Numbered from the stretch's first letter, positions 24,791 to 33,860 are shown. The stretch: DNA of 64,000 bases from Gemmata massiliana (GCF_901538265.1 NZ_LR593886.1:8763738-8827737); one strand, 5' to 3'. A program made the numbers and translations. The notes: generated by a model from the letters alone, not told the origin.

Positions 24791-25166
24791 CAGTGTTCTC
24801 GACGCGTCGGCATTGATCGCGTTCCTGTTCGAGGAACCCGGAGCCGACATCGTGGCTAACCACATTCCCGGGGCCCTCGTCTCGGCCGTCAACTTGTCGG
24901 AGGTGGCGGCACGAACTCTCGAGAAAGGGATGACCCTGGACCGGTTCGATTACGAACTCGGGCGCCTGCCCCTGACTGTTATCCCGTTCGATGCGACCCT
25001 CGCCAAGGTCGCAGCCGCGCTTCGGGCTCCGACTCGCGCCCTGGGACTTTCGTTCGCGGACCGCGCGTGCCTCGCCCTGTGCCTGGTTCGCGGGATCCCG
25101 GCCGTCACCGGGGATCGAAACTGGACCAAGGCGAACGTCGGAGTAGAAGTCGTCGTGTTCCGATAA
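24783..25166 (+). CDS. PIN-domain toxin (VapC-like ribonuclease)
   Basis: A 127-residue protein starting at GTG 24783 within GTGAGTAG, overlapping the antitoxin stop. The four acidic PIN positions are visible in VLDASALIAFLFEE, NLSEVAARTLEKG, SFADRACLALC and TGDRNWTKAN, so the nuclease site looks intact. VapC-like toxins cut tRNA or rRNA when the antitoxin is lost and help keep mobile elements in place. Confidence 0.88.
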   Translation: MSSSVLDASALIAFLFEEPGADIVANHIPGALVSAVNLSEVAARTLEKGMTLDRFDYELGRLPLTVIPFDATLAKVAAALRAPTRALGLSFADRACLALCLVRGIPAVTGDRNWTKANVGVEVVVFR

Positions 25167-25336
25167 CCGATGTGGTCCCGCTCACACCTCACCACATCCT
25201 GTGAACCGGCAATACCGGCGTGCGTGGCTGCCACTGGTGCGAACGCGCGGTTCGCCGATCAGCCACTGGTCGGCTCGGCATAGCAACAGTTCCTCTCGGC
25301 TACATCCTTGTCGGTCTCGACTGCTGTGTCCCATGA

Positions 25337-25362
25337 CCGGTGTGGCCCGTTGGCCACACCGG
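25337..25362. repeat. 11-bp perfect hairpin
   Basis: CCGGTGTGGCC and GGCCACACCGG flank a 4-nt loop upstream of the XerC-like recombinase. It could be the terminator of the toxin-antitoxin operon or a recombinase binding site; no T tract follows. Confidence 0.6.
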
Positions 25363-25452
25363 CGAACAATTCGTGCCCTCGAGTTGACATTCTTCTTGAC
25401 TCACCTCCCCGCACCCGCATGGTGCGCGAAACACACTTTTCGCGCATTATCC

Positions 25453-26430
25453 GTGACCCACTTCCCAACCCTTAATATTCCTGGCTCGCATTCACCGCCT
25501 GTTAACGATCTCCGCTCCCAATTCGGCGAGGCGGTCGCGGCTTGGCTCACTCGTTCCCCTTCGGCCGAGACCCGGTCCGGTTACACCCGCGACCTGAGCC
25601 AGTTCATGGCGCATGCCAAGATCCCAGCAGGAGCATGGGACGAATTGCCTCGGGTCCGGCCGCGGCATATCGCTGCTTGGCGCGACGCGTTACTCTCGGC
25701 AGGACTCTCAAACGCCGCGATCACCCGGAAGCTCTCAGTAGTACGCTCCCTGTTCGGCTACCTGCGAGCCTATGGATATGACGGCCTTAACCCGGCCGAT
25801 ACCGCATTCGTGGCCGCGCCCCCCGTGCCACGTGACGGGAAAACGGTGGCCCTCACCCCAGAGGATTGTCGCCGCCTACTTGATGCGCCGGCGCTGACCA
25901 CGCCAGAGGGAATACGTGACCGCGCGCTCCTGGCGGTGCTGGCCTTCACTGGTTGCCGGGTCGGTGAGCTCTCCCGCTTGCGGGTCGCGGACTACAAAAC
26001 CAGCGGCGGGCACAAAGTCGTTGAGGTGCGCGGCAAAGGGGGTAAAGAGCGACGCATCCCACTCCATCCGGAAGCATTCGAGCGACTGGACGCGTGGCTT
26101 GAGGCGGCTGAGCTGGTTGGCGTAGCCGGGCCGCTGTTTCGCCCGCTACGGACCGCTCGAGGCGGCGGGAAAAGCGGCTTCCACACAGCACCGCTGTCAC
26201 GTAGGGCGGTACAGGCACTGGTGGAACGTTATGTTGCCCGGTTGAAGCTCGACCCAAATGTCACCGTTCACTCGTTCCGGGCCACCGCACTTACCACCGC
26301 TCGCGAGCGTGGGGCCGACATAGTAGACTTGCAGGATTTCGCTGGCCACGCGGACCCACGCACCACACTCGGTTATATCCGCAACCGAGACCGACTCAGT
26401 CGCTCTCCCGCCTATGTCCTGAAGTATTAA
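25453..26430 (+). CDS. XerC/D-like tyrosine recombinase
   Basis: A 325-residue protein. The core-binding domain (WLTRSPSAETRSGYTRDLSQ) is followed by a catalytic domain with Arg in FTGCRVGELSRLR, Lys in VRGKGGKERRIPLH, HSFRATALT, the GHADPRTTLGY His and nucleophile Tyr. All residues are intact. The start is uncertain: GTG 25453 gives a normal Xer length, while upstream codons run through a hairpin and look non-coding. It is unrelated in sequence detail to the integrase at 3159, so it may belong to a second nested element or serve cassette excision. Confidence 0.85.
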   Translation: MTHFPTLNIPGSHSPPVNDLRSQFGEAVAAWLTRSPSAETRSGYTRDLSQFMAHAKIPAGAWDELPRVRPRHIAAWRDALLSAGLSNAAITRKLSVVRSLFGYLRAYGYDGLNPADTAFVAAPPVPRDGKTVALTPEDCRRLLDAPALTTPEGIRDRALLAVLAFTGCRVGELSRLRVADYKTSGGHKVVEVRGKGGKERRIPLHPEAFERLDAWLEAAELVGVAGPLFRPLRTARGGGKSGFHTAPLSRRAVQALVERYVARLKLDPNVTVHSFRATALTTARERGADIVDLQDFAGHADPRTTLGYIRNRDRLSRSPAYVLKY

Positions 26431-26624
26431 TCGGCCGATCAGGGGTTGGTGTACGGGCCGGAACTGTGCGACGCGTCCGTCCTGAACAACGGCACCTTTG
26501 AACAATTCCACGCGCGGCTCTGGTCGCTCGCGCGGTTCGGGGGGGGCTGTTGCGGTAAAAGGCGCGCGAACCGACTCGATCGCTCCGGTATCATTCCATT
26601 GGCTGGGAGTTCGAGGAGGTGCTT

Positions 26625-28028
26625 ATGTTCCAAGACTGGCTCGATGTTCTTCTGAGCGGCTCCTACGAGGAGGCGCTTCCAACACTGACTCTCACCAGCG
26701 AAGCCACCGGTGAAACAACGGGGAGCGGGCGGCTGATTTGGCGCGGCGGGGACGATCTCCGAATTCAAGCGGCCACACGCAAGGTGGAAAATCCCACCGT
26801 TGTGGAACCGTCTGAACCCGCGGAGAAGCAAGACGTCCCGGCCAAAATCCTGCCCGGTGATTTAATCCCCCACTCCACTTTCTTGACCGCGGTTGGTCGC
26901 ACTAAGCGCCAGTGGACCGCGCGCACCGATCCTTGCTCGCTCGACGGGCTCACCACATCCGGTTCGGATCTGATTTGGGATTTCTCCGTCACCGGCGCGT
27001 GCCTCTCGAACGAAACTAGCAGCACGAAGCACCACTATTTGAGGTTCCTGCTGTCTCCGTGCCCCGAGACGTGGACCCGATTCACCCACACGACGGTAAC
27101 GAACGGTCTTTCCGAGGAGCCTCGCACCCGCAGCTCTCTGGACTGGCTGATGTGCCTTCCGTCGTTCGGAAACGTTTCCGCGATCCGACAGAACAAGGAC
27201 TGGTTCGAGGTGTTCGTTGAGTTCAAAGAGGGCACCCCGGAGTGCGACCCGCACGACATTGTTGCCGCAATCGGCCGCGCCTTCAGCTTCTTTCTCGGGC
27301 GTCAGTGCATCTCTCGCGGCTACGAGTACGTCGCTCCGGGCAAGCACGTTCGCCGGCTCGACGTGCGCCGGGTAGAGGCGAAAAGGGGAACGCTGCGCCA
27401 GCCGCTCGGCTGGCAACTAACACTCAGGAATAACATCGAACCCACGCTCGGTCCGACCATCGACTTCTTCCTGACGGAGCGCGGCCAGCGGGTTGCGCAG
27501 TATTTGTTCCTCTGCTGGGACACGGTCGACAACGCGTTCGCGACGCAGCAAGCGATTGCAAGCATTTGCATCGAGGGAATGCTCCGCGTGGCTGCCGAAG
27601 TGTGGGGACCAGAGGAAGGGGGAGGAAGCAAAGTTGAGGGGATTCAAAAGATACTCACGTGGCTCGAGGTGGACCCGAATCCGATCGGTCTCACCCCCAA
27701 CTTCGTCAACCGCATAAAGGGCATGGTCAACGGGATGATGAAGGCGAAGCTCAGCGCGAAAGACGTCCAGCGCGACTGGACGGCGCGAGGGCTACTCGGG
27801 GACACGAAGGGCGAGTTCCAGGCGTGGAGCGACACCCGCCAGCCGCTCGCGCACGGGAAAATCCCACCGGCCGCGGAATCGCAGACGGACCTTCAGGTGC
27901 GGCTCAACCAGCACTCAGCGATCCTGAATCTGCTAAACAAAATGGTGCTTGGATTGATCGGCTACGAAGGGGAGTATGTCGACCACTCGAAGCGGGGTTA
28001 TCCGCCCGCGCCATTCCCAAATCCGTAA
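26625..28028 (+). CDS. Unknown large protein with C-terminal HEPN-like motif
   Basis: A 467-residue protein. ATG 26625 has GAGGAGG just upstream, a clear start. No family was recognised in the N-terminal 250 residues. The C-terminal 180 residues are helical and end with WSDTRQPLAHGKIPP, an R-x4-H motif of the kind found in HEPN ribonucleases and Apea-like HEPN proteins. The next plus-strand gene (28224-29540) also ends with a HEPN motif. It lies between a recombinase and a DUF5131/TcmP module, so an anti-phage role is reasonable but unproven. Confidence 0.7.
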   Translation: MFQDWLDVLLSGSYEEALPTLTLTSEATGETTGSGRLIWRGGDDLRIQAATRKVENPTVVEPSEPAEKQDVPAKILPGDLIPHSTFLTAVGRTKRQWTARTDPCSLDGLTTSGSDLIWDFSVTGACLSNETSSTKHHYLRFLLSPCPETWTRFTHTTVTNGLSEEPRTRSSLDWLMCLPSFGNVSAIRQNKDWFEVFVEFKEGTPECDPHDIVAAIGRAFSFFLGRQCISRGYEYVAPGKHVRRLDVRRVEAKRGTLRQPLGWQLTLRNNIEPTLGPTIDFFLTERGQRVAQYLFLCWDTVDNAFATQQAIASICIEGMLRVAAEVWGPEEGGGSKVEGIQKILTWLEVDPNPIGLTPNFVNRIKGMVNGMMKAKLSAKDVQRDWTARGLLGDTKGEFQAWSDTRQPLAHGKIPPAAESQTDLQVRLNQHSAILNLLNKMVLGLIGYEGEYVDHSKRGYPPAPFPNP

Positions 28029-28034
28029 ATAAAA

Positions 28035-28059
28035 GCGGGGCCGCAACCCGCGGCCCCGC
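28035..28059 (-). terminator. Minus-strand rho-independent terminator
   Basis: A 10-bp perfect GC stem (28035-28044 with 28050-28059) is followed on the minus strand by TTTTATTT. It serves the small minus gene at 28074-28229. Confidence 0.8.
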
Positions 28060-28073
28060 CGTGAAGTCGACGA

Positions 28074-28229
28074 TTACTTCTTCTTCGTGGGCGGGGCCGG
28101 GGTGTCGGTCGCTTCGGTTTCCGCCTCCGCCTCGACCGGCGCCGCGAGCGCGGGCAGGGCGCGCTTTTCCGGTTCAGTCAACTCGAGGTCGAGCTTTCGC
28201 TTGATGTAGCCCACGAGGACGACATGCAC
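28074..28229 (-). CDS. Small protein or gene remnant (51 aa)
   Basis: The minus-strand frame from GTG 28229 to TAA at 28074-28076 reads VHVVLVGYIKRKLDLELTEP, then an Ala/Glu-rich tail ending PAPPTKKK. A proper terminator follows. Upstream the frame also looks coding (KALRFF) until an in-frame TAG near 28249, so this may be the 3' end of a longer gene cut off when the plus-strand gene at 28224 was inserted. The two coding ends overlap by 6 bases. Confidence 0.45.
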   Translation of the reverse strand: MHVVLVGYIKRKLDLELTEPEKRALPALAAPVEAEAETEATDTPAPPTKKK

Positions 28230-29540
28230 GAAGAACCGAAGCGCCTTCTAGCGCAAGCACTCCGCGACACCTCAACCCTCCTCGTCGAAGCGCTGCCGCA
28301 CTTCATGCGAACGGTGGAGGTTCCTCGACCCGCCGAAGGGGGCGGATTGACTATCGTTGAAGAGCGGCAACCGAACTTCAAACGAGCGATGATTGCCATC
28401 ACACTGAAGCAGATGGATGTGGGCGCGGCGTTCGTCGAATCCTTCGTGAAGCACCACCCGGAGTTTTCGGGCATGGTGTTCGTTTCCACCGGCAGCGGTC
28501 TGGATCTCAAAACCTTCCTGGTCGGCGCGGTGGTTGACTACCTCTGGAAGAAACACCGAGCGATCCCGTTCCAGGAGCCGCAGATCTTCGGCGCCATTTC
28601 GCAACTTGAAAAGCTCCTCGACGAGAGAATGGCCACACTTTCCTTCCACGCAGAGCTGATGAACTTCACGATGGACGGCGACCTGCTCGAACTCCCGCTG
28701 GGCTGCCGAATCCGGCGCCTGAGCCCAGACGAGCTCATCAAAATCGTACCTAACCCAGAGACCGCGTTCTCCGAAATCGTTCGGAGCCACGATGAGTTCT
28801 GTATCGAAGGCGACCTGACGGCGACGATCACCACGGACGATAAAGCGTTCGGCTCGAAGGATCGAGTCTCGGCCGCGGAGATGGTTCTGAAAATCGTCGC
28901 CGGGATCCGGGCATTCAAAAGCGGCGGGATTCACACCAAGGAATTTCTCCTCCGCCCGAAGGGCTTTTTCCCATTCTCGACGGGGACGATGACCTTCGGG
29001 CACACGTGGCCGCACCTCGAGAAGACCGAGATCAAGAAGGAGGATGAGGCCCCACTCGTCGAGCACCTCAAGCAATACGTCGAGCTCAAAGAGAAATCGA
29101 TGCTGATGGCGTGCGCGCGACTCTGTGAGGCCCAGGTGCGAACGAGCCCACTCGATCGCGTGCTCGATGCGTGCATCGCACTCGAGTTGTTGTTGCTGGG
29201 CGGCATGCCAAAAGATGACCGAAAGGGAGAGCTGAAATACCGGTTCTCGATGAACTACGCCTCGCTTCACACAGGCGCCGCCCAGCGCCATGCCGCCTAC
29301 CAGGAGGCGCGGCACATTTACGATCTCCGTAGCACGATCGCCCACGGAAGCACTCCGGACGAACCTATCCGGCTCGGAGCCGACAAGGTCGGATTAATTG
29401 AGGCCGCTAACCGCACCATTGAGGTGCTTCGATTCGTCATCAAGCATTTCCTGCCGCAAGTTCAGGACACCCCGTACAAGAAGCCGGAATTCTGGGACGC
29501 GGCGCACTTCGGACTTCCCTATCCGCCACCGAAGAAGTGA
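28224..29540 (+). CDS. HEPN (Apea-like) domain protein
   Basis: A 438-residue protein. The C-terminal third (LDRVLDACIALELLLLGGMP, RHIYDLRSTIAHGSTPDEPI) matches Apea-like HEPN domains, with the RSTIAH motif as the expected RNase or nucleotide-transfer active site. The N-terminal part (VEALPHFMRTVEVPRP, LEKLLDERMATLSFHAELMN) is unassigned. Related HEPN proteins act in abortive infection. No strong ribosome site is seen before ATG 28224. Confidence 0.75.
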   Translation: MHEEPKRLLAQALRDTSTLLVEALPHFMRTVEVPRPAEGGGLTIVEERQPNFKRAMIAITLKQMDVGAAFVESFVKHHPEFSGMVFVSTGSGLDLKTFLVGAVVDYLWKKHRAIPFQEPQIFGAISQLEKLLDERMATLSFHAELMNFTMDGDLLELPLGCRIRRLSPDELIKIVPNPETAFSEIVRSHDEFCIEGDLTATITTDDKAFGSKDRVSAAEMVLKIVAGIRAFKSGGIHTKEFLLRPKGFFPFSTGTMTFGHTWPHLEKTEIKKEDEAPLVEHLKQYVELKEKSMLMACARLCEAQVRTSPLDRVLDACIALELLLLGGMPKDDRKGELKYRFSMNYASLHTGAAQRHAAYQEARHIYDLRSTIAHGSTPDEPIRLGADKVGLIEAANRTIEVLRFVIKHFLPQVQDTPYKKPEFWDAAHFGLPYPPPKK

Positions 29541-29766
29541 GCCGTTGCTTGACGGGGTGAGGCATGGCATGCTCGCAGGAATGGAAATCCCCAAACCGCC
29601 CCCGTCCTCTACGGCATCAATTTGAACTTTGGCTGGGTCGCGTCAGAAGCGAAGCCGAGCGAGCTGATAGTGTGCCAAAGCGGGGGTGGGGCTGAGAAGT
29701 GCTTATGGCCGTTGCTTGACGCGCGCGGGTCGTGATAGCGTCGATGCTCGTAATTGACGGAGGTTC

Positions 29767-30115
29767 ATGAGCACGCAGCAACTCTTCATTCCCGACTGGA
29801 TCAAGACCGGATTTCAGAACCGCCAAGGCACTTACACCGGCAAGTTCGCCTATGTCATCTACTTCGACGGCAAGGGCACGCTGCGCAAAGAAACGTCCTG
29901 GCAGTCGTGACGGAACAAGGACATCGAGCCCATTGAGTTCGATAACGTGCCGAGCCCCGAGCTTCGGGCAGAACCTTCCGGAAAGCGATACCTCACGCTC
30001 GTTCGATGTCGGCGTGGATTGCTGGAACCTGACGCCCGTGAGCTTCAACCAGGTCGCGGAGAAGATGGCGACGAAGAGGTTCGAGACGGTGGATCATCAC
30101 GGGGAGGAAGAGTGA
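29767..30115 (+). pseudogene. Decayed gene: in-frame stop and frameshift
   Basis: ATG 29767 opens MSTQQLFIPDWIKTGFQNRQ, then GTYTGKFAYVIYFDGKG, ending at TGA after SWQS. The same frame continues sensibly (RNKDIEPIEFDNVP), so the TGA probably replaced a Trp codon. Further on, coding character moves to another frame (SFDVGVDCWNLTPVSFNQ, KMATKRFETVDHHGEEE). The parent resembles uncharacterised phage-like proteins with the same opening. It ends in the GTGA junction with the next gene. Confidence 0.6.
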
Positions 30116-30399
30116 CTCTCGAGTCCATTCTCTGCGTCACGATGCGACTCCAGGACGGCCGCACGTTCTCGGTTGCAGGCCCCGCGCGTCACCCAAGTCT
30201 GTTCCTCGTTGCCCAGCGGAACGAATGGTCAACGGCGGGAGCGACGCAAGGGTTCCTGACGTCCGGAAGGCGGTTCGTAGATCGGGCCGAAGCATTCAGT
30301 ATTGCGCTCGCAGCGGGGCAGATCCTTTATGACGTGAACAACCCACCGCAGAGCATCGCTCCAACGCCGGGAATGCTTTATTCGGAAGACGTGTGGTGA
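30112..30399 (+). CDS. Small phage-like conserved protein
   Basis: A 95-residue protein starting at GTG 30112, overlapping the stop of the decayed gene before it. The pattern VTMRLQDGRTFSVAGPARHP, GFLTSGRRFVDRAEAFSIA, and the end GMLYSEDVW fits a small family found in phages and planctomycete islands. Function unknown. It lies 107 bases ahead of the DUF5131 gene. Confidence 0.6.
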   Translation: MTLESILCVTMRLQDGRTFSVAGPARHPSLFLVAQRNEWSTAGATQGFLTSGRRFVDRAEAFSIALAAGQILYDVNNPPQSIAPTPGMLYSEDVW

Positions 30400-30506
30400 G
30401 GTCGGGGAACTCGATTCCGTTCCTTCAAAATGTCCTCGAGTTCCTGTTCGGATAGGGTATTTTGAACAATGGTTCAGGACGGAATTTACGGCCTGGTGAT
30501 CACGAT

Positions 30507-31310
30507 ATGAGCGACAACTCCAAGATCGAGTGGACGGACGCAACGTGGAACCCCGTTCGGGGATGCACGAAGATCAGCCCCGGGTGCAAGCACTGCTACG
30601 CCGCCACGTTCGCCGAGCGGTTCCGCGGAGTGAAGGACCACCCCTACGAACAAGGATTCGATCTCCGCCTGGTCCCCGAGAAACTGGCGGAACCGTTCCG
30701 ACTGACCAAGCCGCGCAGAATCTTCGTCAACTCGATGAGCGACCTGTTCCACGCCGACATCGAAACCGATTACATCCTCCGCGTCGCCGAGGTGATGCGG
30801 GTCGCCAACTGGCACACCTACCAGGTGCTCACGAAGCGGTCGGAGCGGCTTCGCGACCTGCTCCGCGACGAACTCTCCGAGTTCGCAGATCAAGCGCACA
30901 TCTGGTGGGGAGTGAGCGTCGAAAACCGCAAGCACGGCCTGCCGCGCATCGACCATCTCCGGGACGCGCCGGCAGCGGTCCGTTTCCTCTCGGTCGAACC
31001 GCTACTCGAAGACCTTGGCGCCATCGATCTGACGGGGATATCATGGGTGATCGTCGGCGGAGAAAGCGGACACGGCGCGCGACCCATGAATGAGGCTTGG
31101 GTTCGGAGCATTCGTGACCAATGCGAAGCCGCGGGCGTCGAATTCTTCTTCAAGCAGTGGGGCGGGGTGAAGAAGGCGGAGGCCGGGCGCACCCTCGACG
31201 GCCGCACCCACGACGCGGCGCCGTCCGCGAGCCCGCACCCGATCGCTGACCGGGCGTCCCGCGCAGCCCAAATTCAACGGTTTGAACTCCAGTTGGCCGC
31301 GACTCAATGA
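30507..31310 (+). CDS. DUF5131 / phage Gp37-Gp68 family, three-Cys motif protein
   Basis: A 267-residue protein from ATG 30507. The opening KIEWTDATWNPVRGCTKISP and the Cys triad GCTKISPGCKHCYA define DUF5131 (Gp37/Gp68); the triad suggests a radical-SAM-like iron-sulfur site. Further family marks are FVNSMSDLFHADI, VLTKRSERL, GVSVENRKHGLPRIDHLR and WVIVGGESGHGARPM. It is followed 18 bases later by TcmP, the usual partner. The biochemical reaction is unknown; nucleic-acid modification or phage defence has been suggested for the pair. Confidence 0.9.
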   Translation: MSDNSKIEWTDATWNPVRGCTKISPGCKHCYAATFAERFRGVKDHPYEQGFDLRLVPEKLAEPFRLTKPRRIFVNSMSDLFHADIETDYILRVAEVMRVANWHTYQVLTKRSERLRDLLRDELSEFADQAHIWWGVSVENRKHGLPRIDHLRDAPAAVRFLSVEPLLEDLGAIDLTGISWVIVGGESGHGARPMNEAWVRSIRDQCEAAGVEFFFKQWGGVKKAEAGRTLDGRTHDAAPSASPHPIADRASRAAQIQRFELQLAATQ

Positions 31311-31328
31311 CACACTGAGGAGCCCACC

Positions 31329-32252
31329 TTGATCTCGTCGTTACAGAAGTTCGGCGACAAGACCTGGACCCAAGACAAGCTCGAGCGCGTCCGGAAGTAC
31401 CTGACTGCGTACACCACGATCATGCGGAAGCGAAGCCATCAGTTCGCGTACATCGACGGCTTCGCGGGAACGGGCTACCACGAGCTCAAGCAAGAGGCTG
31501 ACGACGGCGCGGGACTGTTCTCGGAGCCGGCCGAGCCCGAAGTGACCGCGTTCCTCGACGGCTCGGCGCGGATGGCGCTCCAAGTCGAACCCCGGTTCCA
31601 CAAGTACATCTTCATCGAGAAGAGCGCGAAGAAGGCCGCCGAGTTGGAGAAGCTGAAGTCCGAGTTCACGGACCGTGGCCCGGACATCCGCATTGAGACG
31701 GCCGACGCGAACGAGGCCATTCAGAAACTCTGCCGCGCTTCCTGGGACAAGCACCGCGCCGTTCTCTTCATGGACCCGTTCGGGATGCAGCTCACCTGGG
31801 ACACGGTAAGGGTAGTCGCCGCCACCCGAGCCATCGACACCTGGATCCTGTTCCCGCTCAGCGCGGTCAACCGGCTCCTGAAAAGCGACGCCAATATCCC
31901 GCTGTCGTGGAGGGCGAGACTCGACACGATGTTCGGCGAGCCGAACTGGTTCGACGAGTTCTTCCCGGAGAACCGGTCGGACAATCTCTTCGAAACCGAC
32001 GCGGTTCGCCGCCGGAAAGCTGCGACGATGGAGAAGATCGGCGAATACTTCAACCGCCGCCTGGCATCCGTGTTCGCGGGTGTCGCCCCGAACCCCTACA
32101 CCCTAAAAAACAAACTGGGAGTGCCTCTCTTCCAGTTGTGCTTCGCGGCGGGCAACCCGCACGCGGTCGACACCGCGGTCAAGATCGCCAAGGACATCCT
32201 GAAACGCGACCCCGTGAAGCCCGCACGCCTCCCCATGATGGAAGACGATTGA
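31329..32252 (+). CDS. tcmP: Three-Cys-motif partner protein TcmP
   Basis: A 307-residue protein starting with TTG at 31329. It carries the TcmP signature: QKFGDKTWTQDKLERVRKYL, FAYIDGFAGTGYH (a methyltransferase-like glycine loop), FIEKSAKKAAELEKL, VLFMDPFGMQLTW. The fold resembles an SAM-dependent methyltransferase. TcmP is defined by its fixed neighbourhood with DUF5131, which holds here. The module may modify RNA or DNA, but no reaction has been demonstrated. Confidence 0.9.
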   Translation: MISSLQKFGDKTWTQDKLERVRKYLTAYTTIMRKRSHQFAYIDGFAGTGYHELKQEADDGAGLFSEPAEPEVTAFLDGSARMALQVEPRFHKYIFIEKSAKKAAELEKLKSEFTDRGPDIRIETADANEAIQKLCRASWDKHRAVLFMDPFGMQLTWDTVRVVAATRAIDTWILFPLSAVNRLLKSDANIPLSWRARLDTMFGEPNWFDEFFPENRSDNLFETDAVRRRKAATMEKIGEYFNRRLASVFAGVAPNPYTLKNKLGVPLFQLCFAAGNPHAVDTAVKIAKDILKRDPVKPARLPMMEDD

Positions 32253-32306
32253 CGGCCGCCCCGGGCGATGAGAACGTGGCTGAGTAAAGCAGCTTAACGG
32301 AGGCGT

Positions 32307-32671
32307 GTGGAACTCGAAAGGAAGCGGTGCTCATCCTGTAAGGAAGAGAAAGAGCTTGGCGCCTTCGGGCGTAACGCCAGCAAAGTGGACGGGCTCCAGA
32401 CGTTTTGCCGCGCCTGCAACACCGTTTGGAGCCGCGAACGGTTCCGCGAGAACAAGGAACGATACCGGGCCTACAACAACGAGGTCCGCTACCGCAACCG
32501 GCAGCTCGCGCTCGACTACCTAGCCGCTCATCTCTGCGTCGACTGCGGAGAACTGTACCCATCGTTCTCGACTTCGACCACGTCAGCGAGGAAAAACGAA
32601 ACGACGTCTCGGCAATGCTCGGGGACTGTCTCGCGTGGTCGACCATCGAAACCGAAATCGCAAAGTGCGTT
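32307..32671 (+). pseudogene. HNH-type endonuclease-like gene, frameshifted and truncated
   Basis: Start at GTG or the downstream frame at 32307: MELERKRCSSCKEEKELGAF, then FCRACNTVW and AHLCVDCGE. Coding then moves to another frame near 32550 (PIVLDFDHVSEEKRNDVSAM, TEIAKC), the HNH-like second half. After EIAKC the expected CxxC end is missing and the sequence is the antisense of the SET gene. So the gene has a frameshift and has lost its 3' end. Confidence 0.7.
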
Positions 32672-32878
32672 GGCCAATTCGCCGGTCCCCTCGTCCCACT
32701 CGAACACGTAGTGCTCGAGAGCCTTGCCCCCGTCCCCTTCGGGCTGAGCCGGGATCCGGACGACCGGGCACACCTCGATTACCTCGCCCGCACGGTAGGC
32801 GCGTCCGGCGAACACGCCGCGCCCCATCCCGCGGACCTTGCGGACGTAGAGATCGGGCAATTCCTTCGCGGTGTTCAT
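32528..32878 (-). pseudogene. SET-domain protein, C-terminus lost
   Basis: The first ~70 residues from ATG 32878 match a small SET protein: VRKVRGMGRGVFAGRAYRAG, IEVCPVVRIPAQ, HYVFEWDEGTGELANAL. SET proteins then need an N-H-S/GEEITxxY segment, but here the frame runs into antisense of the HNH gene from about 32670. The catalytic half is therefore absent and the product is probably inactive. Confidence 0.7.
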
Positions 32879-32899
32879 GCGCCTGGCGGGGTGTTTTGA

Positions 32900-33320
32900 C
32901 GGTTCGGATCAATGGTTTTGCCGGGATCGATTCGGTCGGGCCGCCGCCTTGAGTTCAAAATGCGAGAGAACCGGAACTTGAAATCCGTGCCGCATGCGCA
33001 CTCGGAGCGATCCGCGTTTTCGCGTGAGCGGTTTCAAACGGGGGCACATTCCCGCACTGGAGCCGATCTCCGCGTGTCCGCTGTCGCACCGAGAACACGC
33101 ACGTACTGCACGTGCGGCGCCGGTTCTGCCTCGGCAAGCAACGATCCGACACAGTTCCGCGAATCGGGCGTGCCAGCGACATTGACCGTGAGCCGGTACG
33201 GTGCCGGTTTCATCATGTGATATCTGTGGAACGAAAGTGCTGGCGCGCTGAACGGATTTGTGACAAAAGTGGGAACTCGGCTCCGGCCGAGTCCCGCATC
33301 ACGATCCGAGGAGCACCACC
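32900..33320. other. Gene-free stretch
   Basis: No convincing coding frame, hairpin or repeat was seen between the SET remnant and the small gene at 33321. Confidence 0.4.
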
Positions 33321-33590
33321 ATGATCCCACAACTCGTCACGCAAACCGAGCGTACCGTCGACACGGTCCCAGCGAACACGAACCATCAGATCCAATCCCT
33401 GTCGGATCTGCTCGCCGCCCTCACGGGCAAACTGTCCCAGGCCGGACAATCGGCGACCGAGGCGCAGGTCGCACTGAGCTGCGGACAAACGACGGCCGCC
33501 ATCAGCACCTTGCTACCGACCGAGCAGGTGCTCCGGGACGCCCTGGCGCTGCACACCGCGGCCGTCGTGCTCCATCTCGAATCGTGCTGA
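33321..33590 (+). CDS. Small hypothetical helical protein
   Basis: An 89-residue protein starting at ATG 33321 with GAGGAG 6-9 bases upstream. The sequence (IQSLSDLLAALTGKLSQAGQ, LPTEQVLRDALALHTAAVVL) is Ala/Leu-rich and predicted to be a helical bundle. No family recognised. Confidence 0.55.
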   Translation: MIPQLVTQTERTVDTVPANTNHQIQSLSDLLAALTGKLSQAGQSATEAQVALSCGQTTAAISTLLPTEQVLRDALALHTAAVVLHLESC

Positions 33591-33860
33591 CCTACGTGCA
33601 CCTCGTCCGGGCCCGTTCGTCGGTGCCGCCTGACCGGCGGTTCAACGGGGGGATTCCCCCGCGGGCGTCAAGATCGAGCCCGGTGGGTGCCCCGGGCACG
33701 ATTTTCCCCTCGCGGTGCGATTCCTCGCGGACCAAAATCGCGCCCCGGTCAATCTGGACACCCGCTCCCCCTGAGCGACGGGCATCCGTGCTTCATAAGG
33801 CTCGGCCCGCTCTGCGAGCCGTGTCTTACGAAGCAACTACTCAGTAATAAGGACGCACTC

